A stretch of DNA of 41,690 bases from positions 1 through 41,690 of the IMG/VR virus record IMGVR_UViG_3300010343_000006; one strand, 5' to 3'. The position numbers and the translations under genes are program-made. The DNA is from a virus. Shown one piece after another: positions 28,557 to 37,902 of this stretch. The notes under the pieces were generated by a model. The model was not told where the DNA came from, ran no database searches, and saw only the letters and a program-made list of their open reading frames with translations. Every line of letters begins with the position of its first letter. The first letter of the stretch is position 1.

Positions 28557-28812
28557 GAAGCACCCGCTGGCTGGCATTGTTGCGACACTCGAGCTGAAGG
28601 ACCGCGATCTGCGCTTTGAATTCCGCATTGGTCGATTGCTGCGTCCAAATGACCGCGCCCACTCCCAGAACGAAAGCCAGGAAGACCGCATTTTTGACAC
28701 CGTTAAAACTACCGTTTTGTATGATCTTCATCTGGTACCGGTCGTAATGGTCGGCGCGTCCTTCCTGGTCATATATTTCATCCTCGGTCAGTTCGCGGGC
28801 ATCGGTGCTCAT
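28549..28812 (-). CDS. single-span membrane protein, 87 aa
   Basis: ATG 28812 or GTG 28815. MSTDARELTEDEIYDQEGRADHYDRYQ (acidic), helix NAVFLAFVLGVGAVIWTQQ, then NAEFKAQIAVLQLECRNNASQRVLHD. Same topology as the next gene, so a pair. Downstream of the tail fibre; function unknown. Confidence 0.55.
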   Translation of the reverse strand: MSTDARELTEDEIYDQEGRADHYDRYQMKIIQNGSFNGVKNAVFLAFVLGVGAVIWTQQSTNAEFKAQIAVLQLECRNNASQRVLHD

Positions 28813-28866
28813 CACATCACGTGGCTGGAAGCCGTTGCCATAAATTCGGGATTTTTAACAGCCATA

Positions 28867-31143
28867 TCAGTAATGCCATACCCGGCAGATTTGCGTCAAA
28901 ATAATATTATCCGTGTTTAAGTTCTTCCAAAATCCCAACCAGCCCCCGTAATAGTGCTGCGTCAAAGCAATGGTGCCGACCGACACATCATCCACGAACA
29001 TCTGCGCGGTGCCGGTGTTGACCGCCGTGACAATCACGCGGTACAGGTGCGATGCGGCGGAATGGTCCACCGCATCGTAGGCCGTCACGGTGTAGGTCGC
29101 AGGAGCGGTGGCTTCGCTCAATGTCGCGAAGCCCGCGCCGCCGAGTCCAAAGGTCAAGAGCCGTTCGGTTGACGGGGCTCCGGTGGTCGTGCCGATGGTA
29201 CCGCAAACGCACATGCCGGAATTCTTGGTCAATTGGCCGGTCCACTCGAATTCGAGATTTTCAGTGAACCGCGATATGGCGGTGTCGGTCATCACGATCA
29301 CATTGTTAGTTGCGCCCGCGGCAAGCTGCAATTTCGGCGCGAGCAATTGGCGCTGCGCCATGTCCTCGGTAGCGGTACCCAACATGATAATGCGCTGGGT
29401 GATGCGGCTGCGAAGGCCGTTTAAGACAATCGCATTGGGGCCTGCGGTGCTCAGCGTTAGTTGATGAAACCCCGCGGGCACATTGCGCACGATGGTGGTT
29501 TCCAAATCTTGAACGAAGCTCGCCGCCGCAGTGAAACCTACGCTTGCTTGCGCCCAGTTAGCGCCGAGCGCGCCCGCTTGCGCGCCGTCCAAATTCACCG
29601 TGATGCCGCCCGCACCCAAGTTGTAGATATCGTTCATGATCGCGATATCCAGGCCAGGAACCTCCGTGCGAAAGAGCACGCGCATGCTTTGCGCGCCAGT
29701 GGTGCCGGTGACCACCGCGCCGCTATTATACGATGATGTAGAGGCTCCGAATGCCTGATTGGTGGCCAGTGTGTTTCCTCGAGTAGCAGGAATGCGCTGA
29801 TCGGGCACTCGAAAGCTCTCAACTTGTCCGCCTAAAATAGCGTCACACAAATTGTTGCCGGTAAATGTGTAGGTCGCTTGAGGGCCGTGTACCCCATCTG
29901 GAAGAACCGATAAAGGCAGGTTGACGTTCGCCTGGGAAACGGTTTGCAAATTACCCATCAGGAAGGTGAGCCACTTGAAATTATCAACCAAGGTAATGCC
30001 ATGCTGGGTACACACATCGCGCATGATCTGCGCAAAACGACCGGTGGTCTCGGCTCTAAACTGGCTGCCAAATGTTCCCAAGGTTAGGCATGGATGAGGG
30101 GTAACAAAGATCGGAGTCTTTCCCGCCGCGCGGGTCTGCTGAATGCAAAGGAGCAGGTTTGCGTGATACACCGCAGGTGTCGTTTGTAGCCCACCGCCAC
30201 CGGCCGCGTCATTCACCCCATGGTTCATGTACACCAGAGGTGCCGTGGTGCTCGCCAAGCGCTGTGCGTAGGTCAAACCTGAACCATCGGTGCCAGCCAA
30301 CATCTCAGCCAAGGTGGTGCCAGAGATCGCGAAATTAACCGCCGTCGCTGCGGTGTTGCCGAAGAAATTGTTGATAGCTCCAACACACTGCGCATACGGT
30401 GGAGTACCCACCTGAGTGCCTAAACTCGCAACGTTTGCGCCCCACATAGTAGAATCGCCGAAAAAAGCAATGTTGGTGGCGGTGCCGGCCTCCAATGCGG
30501 TCGTGACCGTAACGATATTATCAGCATCATTTAAACCCTGATTCAGCGCGACAATAGCCGGAGTGGTGGGTGCACCGGTAGCAAGAAACGTATTGAATAT
30601 CGATTGCGTCAAAGCAGTAGTTGGAATGATTCCAGTAATAACATTACCATTTGCATCAAAAAACAAAGCGGTATTGGCGCGAATGGCCGCAGCCGGCAAT
30701 GTCATGATTGGGTTTACATCCCCATCAGGCACATCGATTGATCGAGACTCAATATCGCTGCGCCTCAACACCATTTGCGTTAGGCGATCAAGGTTCGTTT
30801 GCACCACAAGAGATGGGAATGCTTGTCCTTGCGTGTACTGTGAAAGCTGCGTGATCGTGGGATTTAATATAACTTGTAAATCTATCCCGGTCGGATAGGT
30901 CAAGGTCGTTGTCATCGTCCAAAATGTCGGGGTCAGGGAGCCGGATGAGGCTAACGTGTAATCGCTATTTAGATTCAACGCGATGCTTGCGCCGGCAATT
31001 ATTCCCACTAGGGTTCCGGTAGTTACATTGGTCGCAATCACCAGGAAATCTGAATTTAAGTACGCTTGAATATTTACAGGGAAGACCGTGCTAGACCCAT
31101 TGCAGGCGAAAGAAATACGAACTGTAGAGGCTTGTATGGTCAT
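28867..31143 (-). CDS. tail fibre/spike with SGNH hydrolase domain, 758 aa
   Basis: N-terminal anchor domain of podoviral fibres (YTQGQAFPSLVVQTNLDRLTQMV, RSIDVPDGDVNPIMTLPAAAIRANTALFFDANGN). Residues about 225-430 are an SGNH esterase: GDST (Ser 231), ISGT (Gly 275), GVND (Asn 311), DGVH (Asp 416, His 419), all four blocks present. The C-terminal domain (440-758) is beta-rich, likely receptor binding. The enzyme probably deacetylates surface polysaccharide. Start overlaps the previous stop (ATGA). Confidence 0.85.
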   Translation of the reverse strand: MTIQASTVRISFACNGSSTVFPVNIQAYLNSDFLVIATNVTTGTLVGIIAGASIALNLNSDYTLASSGSLTPTFWTMTTTLTYPTGIDLQVILNPTITQLSQYTQGQAFPSLVVQTNLDRLTQMVLRRSDIESRSIDVPDGDVNPIMTLPAAAIRANTALFFDANGNVITGIIPTTALTQSIFNTFLATGAPTTPAIVALNQGLNDADNIVTVTTALEAGTATNIAFFGDSTMWGANVASLGTQVGTPPYAQCVGAINNFFGNTAATAVNFAISGTTLAEMLAGTDGSGLTYAQRLASTTAPLVYMNHGVNDAAGGGGLQTTPAVYHANLLLCIQQTRAAGKTPIFVTPHPCLTLGTFGSQFRAETTGRFAQIMRDVCTQHGITLVDNFKWLTFLMGNLQTVSQANVNLPLSVLPDGVHGPQATYTFTGNNLCDAILGGQVESFRVPDQRIPATRGNTLATNQAFGASTSSYNSGAVVTGTTGAQSMRVLFRTEVPGLDIAIMNDIYNLGAGGITVNLDGAQAGALGANWAQASVGFTAAASFVQDLETTIVRNVPAGFHQLTLSTAGPNAIVLNGLRSRITQRIIMLGTATEDMAQRQLLAPKLQLAAGATNNVIVMTDTAISRFTENLEFEWTGQLTKNSGMCVCGTIGTTTGAPSTERLLTFGLGGAGFATLSEATAPATYTVTAYDAVDHSAASHLYRVIVTAVNTGTAQMFVDDVSVGTIALTQHYYGGWLGFWKNLNTDNIILTQICRVWHY

Positions 31144-34100
31144 TGCGGCATCTTCAGAGCGTTCACATTCTGACGCATCTGCTCCACTTCGGTTTGAAGT
31201 TTAGGATTCTCTTGCAAGAGTTGTTGTCTTGCGCCCTCTCGATATTGATTCATCAAGCCCTGAACCATCTGCGCTTTCCCACCCTGAGGGCCATCGGATT
31301 TCATGTTGTATGTACTCGACAGCGGATGATTGCCGGACACGATCTGGTCTAACAGATCCTTGGCACCTAAGCCCCATGCGGGATCTTTGTAGCCATTGCC
31401 GGCCAATTCGACGTAACGCGAATACAAAGCTGGATCTTTGCGCAGATCGATCACCGCCCCACCCCCAAAAGAAGCTTTGGACTCAGGCAGATTAACGTTA
31501 AAACCTTGCCTTGCCACTTCCTTATCGATCGGCGAGTCATTCGGTTTACGGGTCGCGAAAGGAGACAACAGATCATAGGCTTTACCCAAGTCAGAAGCAT
31601 GCTCCACCGGCTGCCCCCATTCATCTCTGCGGGGCGGTAAGGTCTCTGACCATCCGGGAGTTTTGGCCTTGATAGCATCCATCATCGAATAGACGGTGCG
31701 TTGATAGGGATCTTGCATCCGATCAATGGCGCCGACTCCAGCAGGAACCAAAGACCCAGCATAAGAGCGGGCGACGGATTCCCCTTCGGTCTTTGGATTG
31801 GCGATAGCATCGAACATGTTGGAGAGTCCCTGCAGATAGGTTTTGCTGGTGATGTTTTGCGCTATCGAGAGGGCACCTGCAACCGCTAGTTTCTCCATGT
31901 CCGGATTATCCCCATTGACCGCCGCATGGTAATTCCTGGCCGTCTCAACAATGTCGGCTGCCATCGCCATGGAGGAACCTGCTGTTTCAAGCTTGTTGTA
32001 CTGTACCCAATGGTCCCCCACTTTCATGGAATAGGGCAGCCAGCCGGTATTCTCCATCGCTGAACGGGTGGCTTTGTCCGGAGGTCCGGAACCCGTGATC
32101 TGACCTGACATGACCGCATCCGCCGTTGCCAACATGATGGAAGTGCCGAGCCCCATCTGAGCGCGCGCAAGGGAAGCTCGAGCTCCACCAGCCGCAATAC
32201 TCGATTGATAGCTAGACATCAAAGGCGCAATCGGTGAGCGCTCGAAGGTAAAAGACAGAATCCGAGCCGGGATCTTATAGAACGGCAGAACGACTCGCAG
32301 CATCGGAAAATCGGTCCGAGCTTGTTCGATCAGATTGGCAAGTTTTCCGGGGGCATCGGTGAAGGTCTGATACTTAGCTCCATCAATGGCTCCTACGGTC
32401 ACGGGAGGGGGCGGGTTGGCGATGATCTCTTGGACCCTGCTGCCCATGGCCTCCTGGGTAATCGACCCCTGCTGGACCTCCTGGGCGGCTTGGCGGGTAG
32501 CTAGAGCGTTCAATTCCATGCGATAGCCGATCGAACGAAAAAAGTCATGTTCCGCAGTGAGAGCGCGCCCAGGGGAGCGGACCAATTGCCCCAGGTAATC
32601 GACCCCTTGTCCCGCCCAGCCAGACTGGGACATGTTGAAAGCGTCCGAGGAAATCGCACCGCCAAACCGATGATCCGGAGTATCTTCTCCTACGGTATAG
32701 GAACCCGACTTCGCGGCCTTGATGGCATTTGATAGCGGATCATTCCCTAATGGCGGGATGGGTTCCTCATTCAGAAAAGCATTGGCCGCACGCCCGGCGT
32801 ATCTGAAAGCATCTTTAAGACCAGATACCAGGCCAGAATATTGAGCGGCAGCCTCACCCGCCGAAACACCATCAGTATCGCCAAGGACACCGGATATCTG
32901 CGAGGCAATTCCACGTTCTCCGATCCGTAGAGCAACCGTCGCAGCGTTCGAGACAGTAACCTTGACGTGGGTGAGGGGTGAGGTAAGCAGACCATTCGTC
33001 CAAGCCTCGAGGGCAGCATCACGAGTTTTGGCATAGACTGATTTCTCCACAAAGCCATTCAAACCCTCTACATCGCCCGCTTCCTGCAAAGCCTTGACCC
33101 GCTGTGCCATTCCCAACGCCACTTGCAGGCCATCGCTGTTAGGTCCAGTTTCGGCCTTGAGTGATCCCATGATCTGCGCCATGCGATAATCCGCAGCGCC
33201 TGCAGGAATGCGCCAGGACGACAGAGCACGGGCGGTTTCCGTTCGAGCCGCAATCACTTGCTCTTGAATCGCCGCATGGGTTGCGAGCATCTTGCGAAAG
33301 GCAAAAAGGTTCTCAGGCGTCGGTGTTGCGACAGCCGCATTAGCCAAGTCATAGGTTTTGGAGGCAGAGGTTGCCCACAATTGCCGAGCTGCTAGAGACT
33401 GCTCAGCATTCAGTGGTTCACCCACTCGCCTGGACATGAGCGTATCCCAGGCATTGACCGCATCGGCCCCTAACTTCGTATCCTCGAAGGTCTGCACGCC
33501 ACGGCGCGCTTGATTGATGTTGTCCTTGAATGCATCTGCCAATTGGCCCATGGCATTCTTGACATCATCGGGTCCGTTGATCCGAGCAAAGTTCACATAG
33601 ATGCCAGGTTCCTTCGAGGCAGGAGGGCGCACCATCGCTGCCTCGCCTTTCTCCAAGTTCGGGATGAAACCTGCTTTACCGTAGATCTCCATCAGTTTCT
33701 CGGTAGAAGGACCACCCGGCTGTGGAACGGCATTCAGCTCCATCGTCACACCATGCTTATCCGCCAAGTCTGTGACTTGCTTAAGCGCCGCAGTGCCCTG
33801 TCCTTGGCCTGGCTCATCGGCTTTGATCATCTCCAAGTGAGCGGTGTTAGGTTCGAAAGGATCTGTAGCAAGATCCACATTCGCATTACCGTTGACGCGA
33901 AAGCCAGAAAAGCCAACCGGGGCAGTCTCCTTCCCTCCTTGGAATTCATCTAGCATCTGCTTAGCAGCACCCGGTTCATTAGCCGCCATTCTTCCGGCAG
34001 TCCCTAATTGATCTGCATCTTCCCAAGGCTTCTGCTTTAACTCATCGGGAACAGGCTCGGAAGTGCCATCGGCAAAGTGAATACGATCATCGGCTACGGC

Positions 34101-35405
34101 AATTACTTGCTTACCAGATTTACCGTAAAACTCATTGACCATGTTCTTGGCGCCACCCACAGGAGTGCCCATCTTGGCCACTTCCTCAGGCGTCATGCCT
34201 TCGGTGCTGAGTTGCTGCTCCTGCATACGCGCTTTCGCTTCGCTGAAATTGGCAGAAACCAAGGGCTTCGATTCATCTTCTAGATGATTGCCGAGCGAGG
34301 CTAAGGGTTGAGGCGAACCGATGTTATCGCCTAAGTCTTCGTTTCCTGCGGCAAGGCCTTGAACGTGTTCAGCCGCAGCCTTGGCATTATTCACGGCACG
34401 CAAATATTGAATACCATGTACCAGCCAATCCAAGGCTTGACCCACCACTGTCCCTTCGGCTGCGCTCTTCAATCGCCTCACCACATTGCTATCATCCCCC
34501 TGAACTGCAAGTAACTGACTCACCGGATTGCGCAACGCCGGAACAGATTGAACGAGATTCGATAGATCCTGCCTAGGACCATCAAAAGCTTCGAATCCGC
34601 CCAAGAACCCTTTCAGGACGGACAGCCCTCTAGCTCCCCAACCCGCTTTACTGACAATACCGAGTTCTCGAAGTTGCCCCCCAGCAGATCGCATCCCTGC
34701 GGCGAATTGCACCGCATTCTTGATGACCTCCCCCGTGTTAGAGGTGGGATCTTTGAGGTTCGGTAATTCAAAACCTTGGTCATCCGAGATACCGGCTGAG
34801 GCGCTTCTGGCTTTGGATTCCTCAAGAATACTCTGAGGCGGCGCAGGCAATTCCTGACCAGCAAACTTCACCGCTTGGCCAATCAGATTGATAGTTGACT
34901 GCCACGCATCCCTGACGCCTTTCACCGCAGCCAGGGGAGATTCAACGACGCCTCTGCCGATATCGCTTCCGACCGCCTCAGCCTTATCCAAGACCGTAGG
35001 TTGCTTGATACCTAGATTTTCTTCCGCTCGAGCGCGCAGTACATTCGGCAGATCCTTGCCGTACTGCTTATCCAATCGCGCCCCAACTGTCTCAGCAGGC
35101 TGCTGTAGTCGCTGCATCTCGGCTTGGACGGCTTGATCGACTTGACCGCCAGGCGCCACCGTGGCTGGTTGTTGAGGTGCTTCGGTAGCAGGTGCGGGTT
35201 TGGCTTCAGGTGCAACAGGCTTAGATGGGAAAGCTGCGTCTAGCTGTTCCGAGGCCGCAGCACCCCGCATATTGTCGGTGTGCGCCATATAGGCGGACTG
35301 AATACCGGAAGGCGCAACGGTCAGATTGGTCGTAGGAGGCGCCTGAGGTAGCGGCGGGGGCCTTCCCTGAAATTGCTGATCTAACTGTTCGGCAGGCGTA
35401 CTCAT
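31140..35405 (-). CDS. large internal virion (ejection) protein with GNAT-like domain, 1421 aa
   Basis: Size and place (after two smaller internal proteins, before the fibre) match T7 gp16-type ejection proteins, but no lytic transglycosylase motif is visible. Residues about 495-600 contain a GNAT-like fold: VDLATDPFEPNTAHLEMIKA, then motif A GQGQGTAALKQVTDLA, ending LMEIYGKAGFIP. The rest is helical (TYDLANAAVATPTPENLFAFRKML, ARTETARALSSWRIP), and a Pro-rich N-terminus precedes a basic disordered region. It would be ejected into the cell with the DNA. Confidence 0.75.
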   Translation of the reverse strand: MSTPAEQLDQQFQGRPPPLPQAPPTTNLTVAPSGIQSAYMAHTDNMRGAAASEQLDAAFPSKPVAPEAKPAPATEAPQQPATVAPGGQVDQAVQAEMQRLQQPAETVGARLDKQYGKDLPNVLRARAEENLGIKQPTVLDKAEAVGSDIGRGVVESPLAAVKGVRDAWQSTINLIGQAVKFAGQELPAPPQSILEESKARSASAGISDDQGFELPNLKDPTSNTGEVIKNAVQFAAGMRSAGGQLRELGIVSKAGWGARGLSVLKGFLGGFEAFDGPRQDLSNLVQSVPALRNPVSQLLAVQGDDSNVVRRLKSAAEGTVVGQALDWLVHGIQYLRAVNNAKAAAEHVQGLAAGNEDLGDNIGSPQPLASLGNHLEDESKPLVSANFSEAKARMQEQQLSTEGMTPEEVAKMGTPVGGAKNMVNEFYGKSGKQVIAVADDRIHFADGTSEPVPDELKQKPWEDADQLGTAGRMAANEPGAAKQMLDEFQGGKETAPVGFSGFRVNGNANVDLATDPFEPNTAHLEMIKADEPGQGQGTAALKQVTDLADKHGVTMELNAVPQPGGPSTEKLMEIYGKAGFIPNLEKGEAAMVRPPASKEPGIYVNFARINGPDDVKNAMGQLADAFKDNINQARRGVQTFEDTKLGADAVNAWDTLMSRRVGEPLNAEQSLAARQLWATSASKTYDLANAAVATPTPENLFAFRKMLATHAAIQEQVIAARTETARALSSWRIPAGAADYRMAQIMGSLKAETGPNSDGLQVALGMAQRVKALQEAGDVEGLNGFVEKSVYAKTRDAALEAWTNGLLTSPLTHVKVTVSNAATVALRIGERGIASQISGVLGDTDGVSAGEAAAQYSGLVSGLKDAFRYAGRAANAFLNEEPIPPLGNDPLSNAIKAAKSGSYTVGEDTPDHRFGGAISSDAFNMSQSGWAGQGVDYLGQLVRSPGRALTAEHDFFRSIGYRMELNALATRQAAQEVQQGSITQEAMGSRVQEIIANPPPPVTVGAIDGAKYQTFTDAPGKLANLIEQARTDFPMLRVVLPFYKIPARILSFTFERSPIAPLMSSYQSSIAAGGARASLARAQMGLGTSIMLATADAVMSGQITGSGPPDKATRSAMENTGWLPYSMKVGDHWVQYNKLETAGSSMAMAADIVETARNYHAAVNGDNPDMEKLAVAGALSIAQNITSKTYLQGLSNMFDAIANPKTEGESVARSYAGSLVPAGVGAIDRMQDPYQRTVYSMMDAIKAKTPGWSETLPPRRDEWGQPVEHASDLGKAYDLLSPFATRKPNDSPIDKEVARQGFNVNLPESKASFGGGAVIDLRKDPALYSRYVELAGNGYKDPAWGLGAKDLLDQIVSGNHPLSSTYNMKSDGPQGGKAQMVQGLMNQYREGARQQLLQENPKLQTEVEQMRQNVNALKMPQ

Positions 35406-37030
35406 GGCGTTTTAGTCTGCGCCGGTTTTTGCAGTTGCTTCGCCTGGTAGGACTGCCAATTCAAGATCAGGGCCGACTGTCGTGCAAACTCAGAATCCGA
35501 CATCTCGCCTGAATCGTGAGCTGCTTTGGTCTGTTGCCAGGTGGCCCCGATATCAGCCTGTTGACGGGTTCCGACTAGATGCATCGGCACCGGACCGAAG
35601 GTCACTGCCTTATCCGCCTGCACAAAGGCATAGTTCTGCGCGATGTTGCGCGCTTCCTTCATTCCTTGATCTGAGGTCGCCTTAGGGTTGTCCTTGAGCC
35701 ATGAATGGTAGTCATCCATGGCATTGGCATAGTCCAAAGCCGCGTCCGGCTTGTAGAGCAAAGGAGAGGGCTTTAAGGCTTGTTCTATGTAGGACGAGCC
35801 GTTCTTCACGAAGTTGCCGCGGGGAAGATCAGACTTCTCCACGATCTTGGAATAGTCCTCCTGCTTCAATTGCCCGGCATAGAAGGCAGCCTCGGCTTCT
35901 TTCGTGACATCTTCCCCTTCGAGCGAGCGCTGTAGAAGCGGCGCGTAGACATGGGGATCGGTCTGGGCTTCTTTCCCGGACAACAATTTGTAGGCGTATT
36001 CGTAGGCTTGCGGCTCCCAGGTATTGTGATATTTTTCTATCCACGAAGGAGTCAATTGACCATCCTTCTGCATCAGAATGGCGTTCTTCAAAAGCGAATC
36101 AGAACTATCCTTCTGCGCTCGATCAGCCATGGAACGTTGCATCTCGACCTGACCATTGATCGTGCGCTGTAAAGTCTCGGCCGCCTTAGGATCTAAGATA
36201 TCCTCGTTCTTATTGAGCATCAGTTGGGCTTGCCTGAACTGATTGTTCTCAAGGGCGGTGTAGACCGCATCGCCCATATGTTCGTTCGCTTTCGCTCGAA
36301 CCGCTTCGCGCTGAGCATCCGAAAGATCGGAGATCACGGGCTTCAAGTTGGCTGGCGCATTATCAGGATCTTTCAGCGCCAGAAGCATTCCCCGCGGATC
36401 TTGTCGAGTCACTCCATTGGCTGCGGCCATGGTGAGCGTATCGTGCATCGCCTTCATCTTGGCTAAGCGCGCCGAAGGGTCACCGCCGATCGCATTCGCC
36501 TGATCGGTTAGAGTCGCGCCGACTTGTCCAGCCAATTCAGGATGTGCTTCCACAATCGCAGCTTGGGACTTGACGTTGCTATCGAAGGTGTCGGACCGAT
36601 ACGCCACCGCTTGGTTGGCCTGCCATTCAAGCGTGTGGGTCTGTAGGGTCGCGCGAAGTTCCGAGATGCCTTGCCCCAACATCCGAGAAGCAAAGGGATT
36701 ACTCTGGATCGCTTGGCTATTGGTAAAAGTCGCGGCTTGCTTATCGAAGCCAGCCAGATATTTGTCCGCAAACCCTTCCGGGTCTTGACCTGCAGGCACC
36801 GCCTGCTTGGCAGCGTCCAAAGCCTGAATGCTGGACTGACGAAACTGAGCGAGTTCATTGCCCGCATAGGTCGCAGAATCGGCCTTGTACTTCTGCTCAC
36901 TCGCCTGGGCTGCTTGTGCAAATTCAGGTCCAGCCGATATCCCCTCATCGCGCGGGACGATCTTGCGCGGCAAATCCTCAGGCTGAACCTGCGGGGTGTA
37001 GGTTTCCTCTCCCGGTTGGCCGCGGGCCAT
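35402..37030 (-). CDS. internal virion protein (gp15-like), 542 aa
   Basis: All-helical, Gln/Ala/Lys-rich (QALDAAKQAVPAGQDPEGFADKYLAGFDKQAATF, TLTMAAANGVTRQDPRGMLLALKDP). It ends in a long helical region with FGPVPMHLVGTRQQADIGATWQQ. Length and order (before the giant ejection protein) match T7 gp15-type proteins that build the periplasmic ejection channel. ATG 37030 is one base after the next stop. Confidence 0.75.
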   Translation of the reverse strand: MARGQPGEETYTPQVQPEDLPRKIVPRDEGISAGPEFAQAAQASEQKYKADSATYAGNELAQFRQSSIQALDAAKQAVPAGQDPEGFADKYLAGFDKQAATFTNSQAIQSNPFASRMLGQGISELRATLQTHTLEWQANQAVAYRSDTFDSNVKSQAAIVEAHPELAGQVGATLTDQANAIGGDPSARLAKMKAMHDTLTMAAANGVTRQDPRGMLLALKDPDNAPANLKPVISDLSDAQREAVRAKANEHMGDAVYTALENNQFRQAQLMLNKNEDILDPKAAETLQRTINGQVEMQRSMADRAQKDSSDSLLKNAILMQKDGQLTPSWIEKYHNTWEPQAYEYAYKLLSGKEAQTDPHVYAPLLQRSLEGEDVTKEAEAAFYAGQLKQEDYSKIVEKSDLPRGNFVKNGSSYIEQALKPSPLLYKPDAALDYANAMDDYHSWLKDNPKATSDQGMKEARNIAQNYAFVQADKAVTFGPVPMHLVGTRQQADIGATWQQTKAAHDSGEMSDSEFARQSALILNWQSYQAKQLQKPAQTKTP

Positions 37031-37480
37031 TTAGCCCATCCCTGTACTATTGGGGCTTGGCGTGTAGGTGTAATTGGAACCCGCGCCTTTCAACAGAGCA
37101 GCCCCAGCCATCAGCCCATATTGACGAGAGTTCTGCTGATCGATGCCAGATTGCACACCGTATCCATAGCCAGTGATCGCGCCCTTATACCGGGTGTTGA
37201 GTGCGTCGAGTTCTTGATTCACCGCCGATTGATCTAAGGAGGTCTCAGAAGATCCCCCATAACCAACCCCGGCAGCTCCGAAAGCAGCGGCCTGCTTGCC
37301 TAACTGTTCACGCGAATTGCGCCTGACCATGCCCTCTTGGGCGTTCGCCTGATTGATCGAGAGGGTTTGTTCGTTCTTGGCAACCTCAGAGTTGTAGGTC
37401 GCGGCGTTCGATTGCTTGATAGCGCTGTAGGCTGAAGCACCAGCAGCGGCATACGGTAATAGGGCAGGTAAGAAAGCCAT
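37031..37480 (-). CDS. internal virion protein (gp14-like), 149 aa
   Basis: N-terminal hydrophobic stretch LPALLPYAAAGASAYSAIKQ, a long helix (NSEVAKNEQTLSINQANAQEGMVRRNSREQLGKQAAAFG), then DQSAVNQELDALNTRYKGAI and a Gly-rich tail. Matches the pattern of T7 gp14-like proteins thought to form the outer-membrane pore. Stop/start overlap with the GNAT-like gene. Confidence 0.7.
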   Translation of the reverse strand: MAFLPALLPYAAAGASAYSAIKQSNAATYNSEVAKNEQTLSINQANAQEGMVRRNSREQLGKQAAAFGAAGVGYGGSSETSLDQSAVNQELDALNTRYKGAITGYGYGVQSGIDQQNSRQYGLMAGAALLKGAGSNYTYTPSPNSTGMG

Positions 37481-37902
37481 CAGGTTTTCCCGTATCTCAA
37501 GTGGGTTTCACCCTTCGGGCCATATTTAGGCATCGATCCCTCGAACTTAAATCCCAACAGTTCAACCCACCGACAACCTGCTCCGAATCCTTCTTCCACT
37601 GTGGCTTCAAGTCGGCGCCAGGGCTGCAAACTGATGAAGCGCTTGACCGCAAAATGCAAGGCATGCATGTGCTTGCCTGGATCAGCGGCCAGCAGCGCCC
37701 AACATATGCCATTACCCGGAGCGATCTTCGCGATTCCTCCACAGATCAAGATGCGATCTCCCTCAAAACCCGTGACTGCAGGCCCTGGTGGTACGTTCTC
37801 ATAAGCACCGAGCACAAGCGAGACTTCCCCTAATTGAGCCCCCTGGACTCCTTGGGCTCGCAAAAGATCGATGTGGTAGGGCTTGAAGGGCTGTACGATC
37901 AT
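37480..37902 (-). CDS. GNAT-fold virion protein (gp13-like), 140 aa
   Basis: Fits the small acetyltransferase-fold proteins encoded next to podophage nozzle genes: MIVQPFKPYHIDLLRAQG, DRILICGGIAKIAPGNGICWALLAAD, LEATVEEGFGAGCRWVELLGFKFEGSMPKYGPKG. The W-V-E-LLGF and FEG-x-M-x-KYGP parts are typical of this family. Usual acetyl-CoA loop (R/QxxGxG/A) is not evident, so it is probably structural. The start is four bases into the nozzle gene end. Confidence 0.7.
   Translation of the reverse strand: MIVQPFKPYHIDLLRAQGVQGAQLGEVSLVLGAYENVPPGPAVTGFEGDRILICGGIAKIAPGNGICWALLAADPGKHMHALHFAVKRFISLQPWRRLEATVEEGFGAGCRWVELLGFKFEGSMPKYGPKGETHLRYGKT

Noticed and set aside
28816-28866. 9-codon frame between tail fibre and the 87-aa membrane gene
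   Set aside because: Too short, no ribosome site and no family evidence.
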